Source of the DNA: JADCGM01 sp943368345
Lineage (GTDB): Bacteria; Pseudomonadota; Alphaproteobacteria; Sphingomonadales; Sphingomonadaceae
Direction of reading: 5' to 3'
Assembly: GCA_943368345.1 (NCBI GenBank)
Contig: CALRKY020000004.1
Coordinates: forward strand, 56,969-120,968
Length of the DNA: 64,000 nucleotides
The position numbers were made by a program, and so were the translations under genes. The stretch's first letter is position 1; the number at the start of each line of letters is the position of its first letter. The notes beneath the pieces were generated by a model. That model was given only the letters and a program-made list of their open reading frames with translations, did no database searches and had not been told where the DNA came from. Below, one piece after another: positions 8,054 to 16,037 of this stretch.

Positions 8054-8643
8054 ACCTGCTGCGCCCCGATCTTGCCGCCGTGGCCGCCATGGTGCCGCCG
8101 GGTAGCCGGGTGCTTGATATCGGGTGCGGGGATGGGGCGCTGATGGCCGCGCTCCGGGACGGCAAGGCCGTAGATGCACGGGGGATTGAATTGTCGCGGG
8201 ACGGCGTGTCGACTGCGGTCGCCCGTGGTCTGTCGGTGATTCAGGGCGATGCGGACACTGATCTGGCCGATTATCCCGCCGACGCCTTCGACGTGGCGAT
8301 CCTCAGCCAGACCCTGCAGGCGACGATGCGGCCTGACCATGTGCTCGACGAACTGCTCCGCATCGGGCAGCGCGCCATCGTCTCCTTCCCGAATTTTGGC
8401 CATTGGCGCGTGCGGCTGGCGTTGTTGATGGGGGGACGGATGCCGATGACCAGCGCGCTGCCGGTCGAATGGTATGAAACCGCGAACATCCATTTCTGCA
8501 CGATAGATGATTTCCGCGCGCTTGTTGTCGCCCGGGGTTATGTGGTGGAGCAGGCACGGTTCCTGTCCCGCGCCCGGCCAGTCGCCGCGCTGTTCGCCAA
8601 CCTGCTGGCGGAGAACGCGATCTTCATGCTGCGGCGGGGCTGA
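8050..8643 (+). CDS. metW: Methionine biosynthesis protein MetW (SAM-dependent methyltransferase fold)
   Basis: A 197-residue protein starting MNLLRPDLAAVAAMVPPGSR. The SAM-binding motif VLDIGCGDGALMAAL (about 21-35) and the MetW hallmarks YPADAFDVAILSQTLQA, FPNFGHWRVR and LPVEWYETANIHFCTIDDF are present. MetW proteins occur directly after metX and interact with MetX in some species. The ATG overlaps the metX stop (ATGA), so the pair is co-translated. The last 20 bases overlap the 3' end of the methyltransferase gene on the opposite strand. Confidence 0.93.
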   Translation: MNLLRPDLAAVAAMVPPGSRVLDIGCGDGALMAALRDGKAVDARGIELSRDGVSTAVARGLSVIQGDADTDLADYPADAFDVAILSQTLQATMRPDHVLDELLRIGQRAIVSFPNFGHWRVRLALLMGGRMPMTSALPVEWYETANIHFCTIDDFRALVVARGYVVEQARFLSRARPVAALFANLLAENAIFMLRRG

Positions 8644-9304
8644 ATACCAGCACCTTCCCAACCGCCATGCCGGACAGGCCATCGGTTTTTCGCGCCACCA
8701 CAATGTGCACCCCGCCAATTCGCGGCACCAGCCGGGTCAGCGGCTTGTCGAGCCAGCGTAGGCCGCGGACCGGTGGTGCCGCGAGGGCTGACCGCCAGGA
8801 CAGTGGTTCAAACATCGAATCGCTGAGCAGCCGCATCAACTCGTTCCGGCCCCAGGGGCGTCCCTGACCAAATGGCGTTGCCTCAAAATGCGTCCACAGA
8901 CCGGCCCGGTTGGGGATGATCAGGATCATCTCGCTGGCCGGGGCCAGCACCCGCCACAGCTCCCGCAACACCTGCCGGGGCCGTTCGGCAAACTCCAAGC
9001 TGTGAGCGATCAACGCCTGATCAAACAGGCTTTCGGCAAATGGCAGCGTGTCGGGCGCGGCAACCAGCGTGCAATTGGGATGGCCGGTGGGAAAGGGGCA
9101 GGCACCCTCGGGCGAATCCGGCACAATCGCCAGCCGTTCAAGCTTGGCTGGGTCAAGCCCACTCAGCAAGGGTGCGACGTGACCCAGTGCCAGCAGCCGG
9201 GCCGTTGCGCCGCGCTGAACCAGCGGCGCGATCACCCCCTGCAGCAGCCGGGCGACCCGCTGCCCGTCCGGCGTGGCGTAAAAGGCCGCGCAGTCCGTCG
9301 TCAG
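8624..9304 (-). CDS. Class I SAM-dependent methyltransferase, probable non-standard start
   Basis: The clear part from GTG 9235 reads 203 residues with LLALGHVAPLL, the SAM fold segment PFAESLFDQALIAHSLEF, PRQVLRELWRVLAPASEMILI and NRAGLWTHFEATPFGQGRPW. This family usually begins with a segment like 'D..FY.SP.GQ.A.R'; exactly that (DCAAFYATPDGQRVARLL) is encoded in frame just upstream of 9235. No ATG, GTG or TTG exists between it and the upstream in-frame stop near 9332; the best candidate is CTG at 9304, overlapping the nadA stop. I therefore extend the gene to 9304 (226 residues). The substrate is unknown. Confidence 0.72.
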   Translation of the reverse strand: MTTDCAAFYATPDGQRVARLLQGVIAPLVQRGATARLLALGHVAPLLSGLDPAKLERLAIVPDSPEGACPFPTGHPNCTLVAAPDTLPFAESLFDQALIAHSLEFAERPRQVLRELWRVLAPASEMILIIPNRAGLWTHFEATPFGQGRPWGRNELMRLLSDSMFEPLSWRSALAAPPVRGLRWLDKPLTRLVPRIGGVHIVVARKTDGLSGMAVGKVLVFSPAAA

Positions 9305-10320
9305 TCTCCGGTGGCCGGAACCGCCGACACATCACCGGCCCCCACGGTAGCATTTGCCATTTGCAGCATTCGGTCGAGCGGGCGCTTGGCGGCGATGCGA
9401 ACCTCCTCCGGCACAATGATCTCCGGCGTCAGGTCACGGAGCGCCAGATAGAGCTTCTCCATCGTGTTGAGCGCCATATAGGGGCAGATGTTGCAGTTGC
9501 AGTTGCCGTCGGCCCCCGGCGCGCCGATGAAGCGCTTGCCCGGCGCGGCCTGTTCCATCTGGTGGATGATGCGTGGTTCGGTGGCGACAATGATCGTGTC
9601 GGCGGGACTCGCCAGCGAATAGGCGAGAATCCCGCTGGTTGATCCGACATAGTCGGCATGATCGAGGATATGGGCGGGGCATTCGGGATGAGCAGCGACC
9701 GGCGCACCGGGGTTCGTCGCCATCAGCTTGATCAGCTCTTTCTCCGAAAATGCCTCATGGACGATGCACGCCCCTTGCCACAGCAGCATGTCCCGCCCGG
9801 TCTTGCGGTTGAGATAGGCCCCTAGATGCCGGTCCGGCGCGAAAATAATCTTCTGGTCGACGGGTAATTGGCTGATGATTTTCTCTGCTGAGGAGGAGGT
9901 GACGATGATGTCGCTATGCGCCTTCACCGCAGCCGAACAGTTGATGTAGGTCAGCGCGATATGATCGGGATGGGCGGCGCGGAAGGCAGCGAATTCGTCG
10001 GGCGGGCAACTGTCCTCCAAGCTGCATCCGGCCCGCAGATCGGGCAGCACCACGGTTTTCTGTGGCGACAGGATTTTTGCCACCTCCGCCATGAACCGCA
10101 CACCGCAGAAGGCAATGACATCGGCATCGGTCGCAGCGGCCTTGCGGGACAGGTCAAGGCTGTCCCCGACAAAGTCGGCAATGTCCTGCAGCGCCGGTTC
10201 CTGATAATAATGGGCGAGGATGACGGCATTGCGCTCCTTGCGCAGCCGGCCAATCTCGGCCCGGAGATCAAGTCCGGCGAGACTGTCGCCGCGTCCCAGC
10301 ATATTCAACCGTGCGTCCAT
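9301..10320 (-). CDS. nadA: Quinolinate synthase NadA
   Basis: A 339-residue [4Fe-4S] enzyme that condenses iminoaspartate with dihydroxyacetone phosphate to quinolinate for NAD synthesis. Conserved parts: AVILAHYYQEPALQDIADF, GDSLDLSRKA, FCGVRFMAE, the first cluster cysteine in YINCSAAVKA, HPECPAHI, GSTSGI and the last cysteine in NICPYMALN. The ATG at 10320 has a TGAGGA ribosome site; the longer frame up to 10419 would run into the upstream hydrolase gene. nadB and nadC are not in the window. An odd NCNCNICPY stretch has three cysteines close together; the last is the expected ligand. Confidence 0.95.
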   Translation of the reverse strand: MDARLNMLGRGDSLAGLDLRAEIGRLRKERNAVILAHYYQEPALQDIADFVGDSLDLSRKAAATDADVIAFCGVRFMAEVAKILSPQKTVVLPDLRAGCSLEDSCPPDEFAAFRAAHPDHIALTYINCSAAVKAHSDIIVTSSSAEKIISQLPVDQKIIFAPDRHLGAYLNRKTGRDMLLWQGACIVHEAFSEKELIKLMATNPGAPVAAHPECPAHILDHADYVGSTSGILAYSLASPADTIIVATEPRIIHQMEQAAPGKRFIGAPGADGNCNCNICPYMALNTMEKLYLALRDLTPEIIVPEEVRIAAKRPLDRMLQMANATVGAGDVSAVPATGD

Positions 10321-10346
10321 ACCACAGTCCTCAACACGAAACGTCG

Positions 10347-11252
10347 TCAGGATGACGAGATAGTGGGTTGCGGGGCAAGTTGCCACTGATCCCCGGCACT
10401 CCGGATGACCTGCTCGCACGATTCCAGTTCGATCAGGTGCGCCAGAACCGACCGGCCTGCCGCCGGGTGCAGGCCTGGGGCAACCCCGGCATACATGACC
10501 GCGACCATCGCCGGGATGGTCTTCGGGCCACCTTCCAGCTGCCGCAAAATCTGCCGTTCGCGTTGCTTGCGGTGGCCGATCAGGCCGCGCACAAATCGTA
10601 TTGGGTCGGTCACCGGGTCGCCGTGCGTCGGGTAGTAGATTGTCTCACCCCGGTCGAGCAGCAGGCGCAGTGAGGCGACATACTGCGCCATGTCGCCGTC
10701 GGGCGGCGCGACGACTGTCGTCGACCACCCCATTACATGGTCACCGCTGAAAAGCGCCTGCTCCTCCACCAGCGCGTAGCACATGTGGTTGGAGGTATGG
10801 CCGGGTGTGAACACTGCTTGCAGCGTCCAGTCTGGTCCGGTCAGTTGGTCGCCGTTCGATAGAACCTTACTGGGTGCATAGGTCTGGTCAAACCCGGCCT
10901 CAACCTTTGGACCCTCGTCATCCTCGACGCGGATCGGCGCGCAGCCCACCACGGCCGCACCGGTTGCGGCAGCCAGCGCCGGGGCAGCGGGAGAATGGTC
11001 CTTGTGGGTGTGGGTGACGACGATGTGGCTGACGATTTCGTTTGCCACCGCATCGATCAATGCGGCGATATGGGCTGGATCGGCGGGACCGGGGTCGATC
11101 ACCGCAATATTGCCGTTGCCGATCAGGTAGGTGCCAGTTCCGGTGTAGGTAAAGGCACTGGGGTTGCGGGCCAGCACGCGGCGCACCAGCGGGCTCAGGC
11201 GTTCAACCTTGCCGTAAGGGGCAGCGGCGATGGCATCGGCGGGGCTGGTCAT
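10347..11252 (-). CDS. MBL-fold metallo-hydrolase (LACTB2-like)
   Basis: A 301-residue protein with the metallo-beta-lactamase fold: the zinc motif THTHKDHSP near residue 80, FTPGHTSNHMCY, LFSGDHVMGW and YPTHGDPV. The last about 70 residues (GHRKQRERQIL to HLIELESCEQV) look like the winged-helix tail of the LACTB2/BLACT_WH subgroup. That subgroup contains nucleases and hydrolases of unknown substrate. It is 26 bases upstream of nadA on the same strand, probably one transcript, with no known pathway link. Confidence 0.85.
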   Translation of the reverse strand: MTSPADAIAAAPYGKVERLSPLVRRVLARNPSAFTYTGTGTYLIGNGNIAVIDPGPADPAHIAALIDAVANEIVSHIVVTHTHKDHSPAAPALAAATGAAVVGCAPIRVEDDEGPKVEAGFDQTYAPSKVLSNGDQLTGPDWTLQAVFTPGHTSNHMCYALVEEQALFSGDHVMGWSTTVVAPPDGDMAQYVASLRLLLDRGETIYYPTHGDPVTDPIRFVRGLIGHRKQRERQILRQLEGGPKTIPAMVAVMYAGVAPGLHPAAGRSVLAHLIELESCEQVIRSAGDQWQLAPQPTISSS

Positions 11253-11291
11253 CGGGGCGCTCTGACAGGGGGCGTGGTGAAAGCCAACCTG

Positions 11292-11804
11292 CTATTTTGC
11301 GGTGAGGACGCCGCAGGCTATGCGCGGGCCCGAACCACCCGTTGGCTGGGTGACATGATCATCGGCCTTGGCATGCAGCACAATCGCCGCGCCGTCACCA
11401 TCCATCAGGCCGTTGGTGATGCCCTGCATCGCCGCGCCTTTGAGGTGACCAACGATCCGGCCTTTGCCATTTGCCTTGATCGTCACGTTGGGCAGGTCGC
11501 CCATATGCGGCCCTTCGGGATGTTTGATCCCGTGCTGCGCACTCAGGGGATTCCAATGGGCACCGGCCGTAGCAAAATCGGGTCCTTCACAGCGCCCGAC
11601 GGCGTGGACGTGGATGGCATAGGTGCCGGGTGCCAGGCCCATGATCCGGGCGGTGACCTCGACCCCGTCCCGCGCCTTGTGCACCTTCGCCGTCCCGCGT
11701 GCTGCACCCTCCGCGTCGCGAAGCTCGGCAGAGGCGGTCATTCCTGCGACTGCGGCAGTGCTGCCCGACAGAGCCAATGCCACAATCGCCAACCGGATCG
11801 ACAT
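11292..11804 (-). CDS. sodC: Superoxide dismutase [Cu-Zn], periplasmic
   Basis: A 170-residue secreted protein. A signal peptide (MSIRLAIVALALSGSTAAVAG) precedes the SodC fold: AIHVHAVGRCEG (two metal His), AGAHWNP, HPEGPHMGDLPN (bridging and Zn ligands), and HAKADDHVTQPTGGSGPRIACGV with the active-site Arg and disulfide Cys. It disproportionates superoxide outside the cytoplasm. It lies between the MBL hydrolase and pntB on the same strand; the 16-base gap to pntB could allow co-transcription, which would join oxidative defence to NADPH supply, but this is inference. Confidence 0.93.
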   Translation of the reverse strand: MSIRLAIVALALSGSTAAVAGMTASAELRDAEGAARGTAKVHKARDGVEVTARIMGLAPGTYAIHVHAVGRCEGPDFATAGAHWNPLSAQHGIKHPEGPHMGDLPNVTIKANGKGRIVGHLKGAAMQGITNGLMDGDGAAIVLHAKADDHVTQPTGGSGPRIACGVLTAK

Positions 11805-11820
11805 AACCCTGCTCCCTTGC

Positions 11821-13281
11821 TCAGTGCGCCAGCGCCTTCACGATGCTCTCCACCATCTTCTTGGCATCGGCGAGCAGCATCATGGTGTTGTCGCGGTAGA
11901 ATACCTCGTTATCCACCCCGGCATAGCCTGCGCCGCCCATGCTCCGCTTGACGAACAGCACCGTTGCGGCCTTCTCCACATCAAGGATCGGCATGCCGTA
12001 GATTGGCGAGGTCTTGTCGGTTTTGGCCGCCGGATTGGTCACATCATTGGCCCCGATCACGAACGCAACATCGGCCTGGCCGAAGTCGCTGTTGATGTCC
12101 TCCAGCTCGAACACCTCGTCATAGGGGACATTCGCCTCGGCCAGCAGCACGTTCATATGGCCCGGCATCCGGCCTGCAACCGGGTGGATGGCATATTTGA
12201 CCTCGACACCTTCCTTCTTCAGCAGATCGCCCATTTCGCGGAGAACATGCTGCGCCTGCGCCACGGCCATGCCGTAGCCGGGGACGATGATGACCTTTGA
12301 TGCATTCTGCATGACAAAGGCCGCATCTTCGGCGGACCCAGCCTTGTAGGGCCGGTCGATCACCGCGCCGCCGCCGCTGCTCGCTGCTTCGGCGCCAAAC
12401 CCACCGGCAATCACCGAAATGAAGCTGCGGTTCATCGCCTTGCACATGATGTAGCTGAGGATCGCGCCGGATGATCCGACCAGCGCCCCGGTGATGATCA
12501 TCGCTGTATTCTGGAGCGTGAAGCCCATCGCCGCCGCCGCCCAGCCGGAATAGCTGTTGAGCATCGAGACCACGACCGGCATGTCCGCGCCACCGATCGG
12601 GATGATCAGCAGGAAGCCGATGGCAAAGGACAGGGCGGTGATCGTCCAGAACACCCACAGGCTTTGATCAAACAGGAAATATCCAATTAGCCCGCTGATC
12701 CCGGCCAAGAGGCCGAGATTGATCACATGCCGCGCCGGCAGCATGATTGGCGCGCCTGACATATTGCCGTTGAGCTTCAGGAACGCGATGATCGACCCGG
12801 AGAAGGTGATCGCGCCGATGGCGACGCCCAGTCCCATTTCAACCCGGCTGACCTGGTTGATCAGCCCGCTGGCGTCGACGATCCCGAACGATGCGGGGTT
12901 AAGGAAGGCGGCGGCGGCCACCAGCACGGCGGCCAGCCCGACGAGCGAATGGAAGGCCGCGACGAGCTGCGGCATGTCGGTCATCGCGATGCGCCGTGCC
13001 GTCACTAAGCCGATGACCGCCCCGATACCGATGGCCGCCAAAATCTGCCCCAGGATCACCAGATCGGCAGGAGTGGGCTGCGGCAGATAGCCGCCTTCGG
13101 GGATGGGGGCAGTCGTCGCCATCGTCGTGGCGACAGCAATCGCCATGCCGACAATGCCGAAACGGTTGCCCTGCTGACTGGTGCCGGGCGACGACAGGCC
13201 GCGCAGTGCCAGGATGAACAACACGCCGGAAATCAGATAGGCAATCGCCACCCAGGCCGGGATTTGGCTCACATGCTCCAC
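11821..13281 (-). CDS. pntB: NAD(P) transhydrogenase subunit beta PntB
   Basis: About 486 residues: nine or so membrane helices (from IPAWVAIAYLISGVLFILAL to the region ending GSSGAILSYIMCKAMNR) followed by the NADP(H)-binding domain III with PGYGMAVAQAQHVLREMGDLL, HPVAGRMPGHMNVLLAEA, VFVIGANDVTNPAA and RSMGGAGYAGVDNEVF. With PntAa and PntAb it couples proton entry to hydride transfer from NADH to NADP. I place the start at GTG 13281, four bases after the pntAb stop; GTG 13272 is an alternative. The frame starting at 13314 overlaps pntAb and is not used. Confidence 0.95.
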   Translation of the reverse strand: MEHVSQIPAWVAIAYLISGVLFILALRGLSSPGTSQQGNRFGIVGMAIAVATTMATTAPIPEGGYLPQPTPADLVILGQILAAIGIGAVIGLVTARRIAMTDMPQLVAAFHSLVGLAAVLVAAAAFLNPASFGIVDASGLINQVSRVEMGLGVAIGAITFSGSIIAFLKLNGNMSGAPIMLPARHVINLGLLAGISGLIGYFLFDQSLWVFWTITALSFAIGFLLIIPIGGADMPVVVSMLNSYSGWAAAAMGFTLQNTAMIITGALVGSSGAILSYIMCKAMNRSFISVIAGGFGAEAASSGGGAVIDRPYKAGSAEDAAFVMQNASKVIIVPGYGMAVAQAQHVLREMGDLLKKEGVEVKYAIHPVAGRMPGHMNVLLAEANVPYDEVFELEDINSDFGQADVAFVIGANDVTNPAAKTDKTSPIYGMPILDVEKAATVLFVKRSMGGAGYAGVDNEVFYRDNTMMLLADAKKMVESIVKALAH

Positions 13282-13285
13282 GGCG

Positions 13286-13567
13286 CTAGCGTTCCTTCTT
13301 CTTGTACATGGCAAGCATCCGCTGCGTCACCGCGAATCCGCCGAAGATGTTGACGCTGGCCAGAACCACCGCCAGCAGCCCAAGCCATTTTGATGTCGCC
13401 GACCCCGCCGCTGCGCTGGCAATCAGTGCGCCAACGATGATGACCGACGAAATCGCATTGGTCACCGCCATCAGCGGCGTGTGCAGGGCAGGGGTCACCG
13501 ACCACACGACATAATAGCCGACGAAACAGGCCATCACGAAGATGGAAAGAATGGAGATGAAGGTCAT
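13286..13567 (-). CDS. pntAb: NAD(P) transhydrogenase subunit alpha, part 2 (PntAb, membrane part)
   Basis: A 93-residue membrane protein with three helices (FISILSIFVMACFVGYYVVW; LMAVTNAISSVIIVGALIA; WLGLLAVVLASVNIFGGFAV) and a basic tail (MYKKKER). This is the separate C-terminal membrane part of the alpha subunit, found where the E. coli-style single PntA is split, as is normal in alphaproteobacteria. It lies 9 bases after pntAa and 4 before pntB. Confidence 0.94.
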   Translation of the reverse strand: MTFISILSIFVMACFVGYYVVWSVTPALHTPLMAVTNAISSVIIVGALIASAAAGSATSKWLGLLAVVLASVNIFGGFAVTQRMLAMYKKKER

Positions 13568-13576
13568 GGTCGCGCC

Positions 13577-14704
13577 CTAGCCTAGCAAATTCGGATGAAC
13601 GACAGCGCCGCCGCCCGTCAGCGTTACGCCCTTGATGATTTCGTCGTCGGGCGTCCAAACGGGGGCGTTTGCCTCTTTGTCCCAGAAGGTTGAGACGAAG
13701 GTGAACAGGTTGCGGGCGTAGAGGGCGCTGGTGTCGGCGGCGAGACGACTGGGGACGTTTTTGTGGCCGACGATGCGGACGCCGTGGCGTCCCACCACCT
13801 CGCCCGCGACCGCGCCTTCGACATTGCCGCCACTTTCAACAGCAAGATCAACGATGACCGATCCTGGCCGCATTGACGCGAGTTGCGCATCACTGATCAG
13901 GCGCGGGGCGGGGCGACCCGGGATCAGCGCGGTGGTGATGACGATGTCCTGCTTGGCGATGTGCGACGACACCAGCTCGGCCTGAGCTGCCTTATATTCG
14001 TCCGACATTTCGGTGGCATAGCCGCCGCTGCCTTCGCCCTCGATTCCGGCGACCTTGTCGACGAATATCGCCTTGGCGCCAAGCGACTCAATCTGTTCCT
14101 TGACTGCGGCGCGCACGTCGGTTGCCGACACCACCGCGCCCAATCGCCGTGCCGTCGCAATTGCCTGCAGCCCCGCAACACCAACCCCCATAACGAAAAC
14201 CCGCGCGGCGGAAATCGTACCCGCCGCCGTCATCATCATCGGGAAGGCGCGGCCATATTCCGCGGCGGCATCAAGCACGGCTTTGTATCCGGCGAGATTG
14301 GCCTGGCTCGACAGCACGTCCATCGACTGGGCCCGGGTGATGCGCGGGACGAGTTCCATCGCCATCGCCACCAGCCCCGCCTTGGCATAGCCATCAACCC
14401 GGGCGCGGTTCGCATAAGGCGACAGGATGCCGATCAGGCCAGCACCGGTAGTCACGCCTTTGAGGTCAGCAGCATCCGGCCCCTGCACAGTGAGGATCAG
14501 GTCGGCATTTTTGAGCGTGGCGGCACGATCCGCGACGGTCGCCCCAGCGTCGGCAAAGGCAGCATCGGAAATGCTGGCATTGGCCCCGGCACCGGCTTCG
14601 ACGGCGACATTCGCGCCAAGTCCGCTGAATTTCTTGACAGTTTCCGGCGACGCGGCAACGCGGCATTCCCCCTCGGCGGTTTCCCGCAACACCGCAATCT
14701 TCAT
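13577..14704 (-). CDS. pntAa: NAD(P) transhydrogenase subunit alpha, part 1 (PntAa, NAD-binding)
   Basis: A 375-residue soluble subunit related to alanine dehydrogenase. It begins MKIAVLRETAEGECRVAASP; AMELVPRITRAQSMDVLSSQ holds the mobile-loop region, and VMGVGVAGLQAIATARRLGA is the NAD Rossmann motif. It binds NADH and passes hydride to PntB. The gene is the second of a four-gene run (COX IV-like, pntAa, pntAb, pntB). Confidence 0.95.
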   Translation of the reverse strand: MKIAVLRETAEGECRVAASPETVKKFSGLGANVAVEAGAGANASISDAAFADAGATVADRAATLKNADLILTVQGPDAADLKGVTTGAGLIGILSPYANRARVDGYAKAGLVAMAMELVPRITRAQSMDVLSSQANLAGYKAVLDAAAEYGRAFPMMMTAAGTISAARVFVMGVGVAGLQAIATARRLGAVVSATDVRAAVKEQIESLGAKAIFVDKVAGIEGEGSGGYATEMSDEYKAAQAELVSSHIAKQDIVITTALIPGRPAPRLISDAQLASMRPGSVIVDLAVESGGNVEGAVAGEVVGRHGVRIVGHKNVPSRLAADTSALYARNLFTFVSTFWDKEANAPVWTPDDEIIKGVTLTGGGAVVHPNLLG

Positions 14705-14722
14705 GCCCAGGGCCCCGGTTGA

Positions 14723-14863
14723 TTAAACGTTATAGACAATGGTGACGGCGATAAGCCCAAGAACTGAAACGCCGATCAGGACCTTCAGCAGCGTCAGAAA
14801 CGCGCCATAGGTGCTTGTCGCCTGTTTCATGTCAGCGCCGGTGCCGGTGGTCTTGGTGCCCAT
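14723..14863 (-). CDS. Tiny aa3-type cytochrome oxidase subunit IV-like protein (COX4_pro_2)
   Basis: A 46-residue protein read directly from the sequence: MGTKTTGTGADMKQATSTY, then GAFLTLLKVLIG and one membrane helix ending VTIVYNV, stop TAA at 14723. The motif DM..A..TY..F....K before a single helix is that of the bacterial aa3 oxidase subunit IV family (PF07835). A GAGGGGG ribosome site lies 6-7 bases before the ATG. It is 18 bases upstream of pntAa on the same strand; in many alphaproteobacteria such a gene heads the pnt operon although no oxidase genes are nearby. Whether it binds an oxidase or the transhydrogenase is unknown. Confidence 0.82.
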   Translation of the reverse strand: MGTKTTGTGADMKQATSTYGAFLTLLKVLIGVSVLGLIAVTIVYNV

Positions 14864-14926
14864 AAGATACCCCCTCAATCGATGTGTGCGCGGTGTTCAT
14901 AGCAAAGCGACCAAAGGATGAAAGCC

Positions 14927-15994
14927 TTAAACCGGCGGTATCAGCGCGGCATCCCGCAATCCCCGCCAAACCCGCACCGCTTGAACCGTTTCCACAACGT
15001 CATGCACCCGCAAAAGCTGCACGCCCTGCGACAGCGCCACCACAGCGACGGCAAGCGACCCCGGCAGCCGCTGTTCGACCGGATCCTCCCGCGACAGCGC
15101 CCCGATGAAGCGCTTTCGGCTGGCCCCGAGCAACAGCGGGCACCCAAGGCCGTGGAAGATCGACAGGCCGTTCAGCAGTTCGAGATTGTGCCGGAGCGTT
15201 TTGCCGAATCCAATGCCGGGATCGATGATGATGGCATCCCGGGCAATTCCACCCGCGACACAGGCTTCGATCCGCGCTTCAACCCAGTCGTAAATGTCGA
15301 GCAGGACATTGGCGTAGCTCGGGTTCTGCTGCATTGATTCCGGGTCGCCCTGATGGTGCATCAGAATGATGGGGCATCGGGCTTCAGCGACCACCCGCAG
15401 CGATTGATCATCCCACAACAGGGCGGACACATCGTTGATCACCCGTGCCCCTGCATCAATCGCGGCGCGCATGACCGCGGCCTTCCGGGTATCGGCGGAA
15501 ATCAGCAGGTCGGCCCCACGCAGCCGGTGCAGCACTGGTGTCAGCCGGGCCAGCTCGTCCTGCTCCCAAACTGGTTTTGCACCGGGTCGGGTCGATTCGG
15601 CACCGATGTCAATGATCGCGGCTCCCGCTGCCGCCATATCGACCGCCTTGGACGCGGCAAGGTCGGTGTCGGCGATACCGTCACCGGACAGACTATCGGG
15701 CGTCAGATTGAGGATGCCCATTACCGATGGTCCCTCAAACCGTAGCGTCTTCGTTCCCATCACCAGCGGCGCGCGGGGCGCGGTGAGATTGCACCACAAC
15801 CGGTCAAATCGGTCTGTTTCGGATAAAGTCGACCGGAATGCGTCGATCCGCTCAACCGGAACCAGGGTTTTGCCGGACCGGGTGATCACTTCCACCGCCG
15901 AAAACCAGGTCATCCCACCGGCAAGACGCGCCGTCTGCTCGTCAAACCCGAACGGTGCGTCCACAAATGCCACTGGCCGGAGATAGATGCTCAT
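14927..15994 (-). CDS. folP: Dihydropteroate synthase
   Basis: A 355-residue protein, longer than the usual 270-290 because of an N-terminal extension of about 90 residues (MSIYLRPVAFVDAPFGFDEQ) common in Sphingomonadales. The catalytic TIM-barrel shows GILNLTPDSLSGDG, IIDIGAESTRPGA, RVINDVSALLWD, IILMHHQGDP, IDPGIGFGKTL and LGASRKRFIG. It joins p-aminobenzoate to the pterin pyrophosphate in folate synthesis and is the sulfonamide target. The pterin loop reads SLSGDG where SFSDGG is usual. It follows the ccrM gene on the same strand with a gap of about 43 bases. Confidence 0.93.
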   Translation of the reverse strand: MSIYLRPVAFVDAPFGFDEQTARLAGGMTWFSAVEVITRSGKTLVPVERIDAFRSTLSETDRFDRLWCNLTAPRAPLVMGTKTLRFEGPSVMGILNLTPDSLSGDGIADTDLAASKAVDMAAAGAAIIDIGAESTRPGAKPVWEQDELARLTPVLHRLRGADLLISADTRKAAVMRAAIDAGARVINDVSALLWDDQSLRVVAEARCPIILMHHQGDPESMQQNPSYANVLLDIYDWVEARIEACVAGGIARDAIIIDPGIGFGKTLRHNLELLNGLSIFHGLGCPLLLGASRKRFIGALSREDPVEQRLPGSLAVAVVALSQGVQLLRVHDVVETVQAVRVWRGLRDAALIPPV

Positions 15995-16037
15995 CGCCCG
16001 CGTCTAGCACAGTGACCTGTGGAAATCGGCCCTGAAC

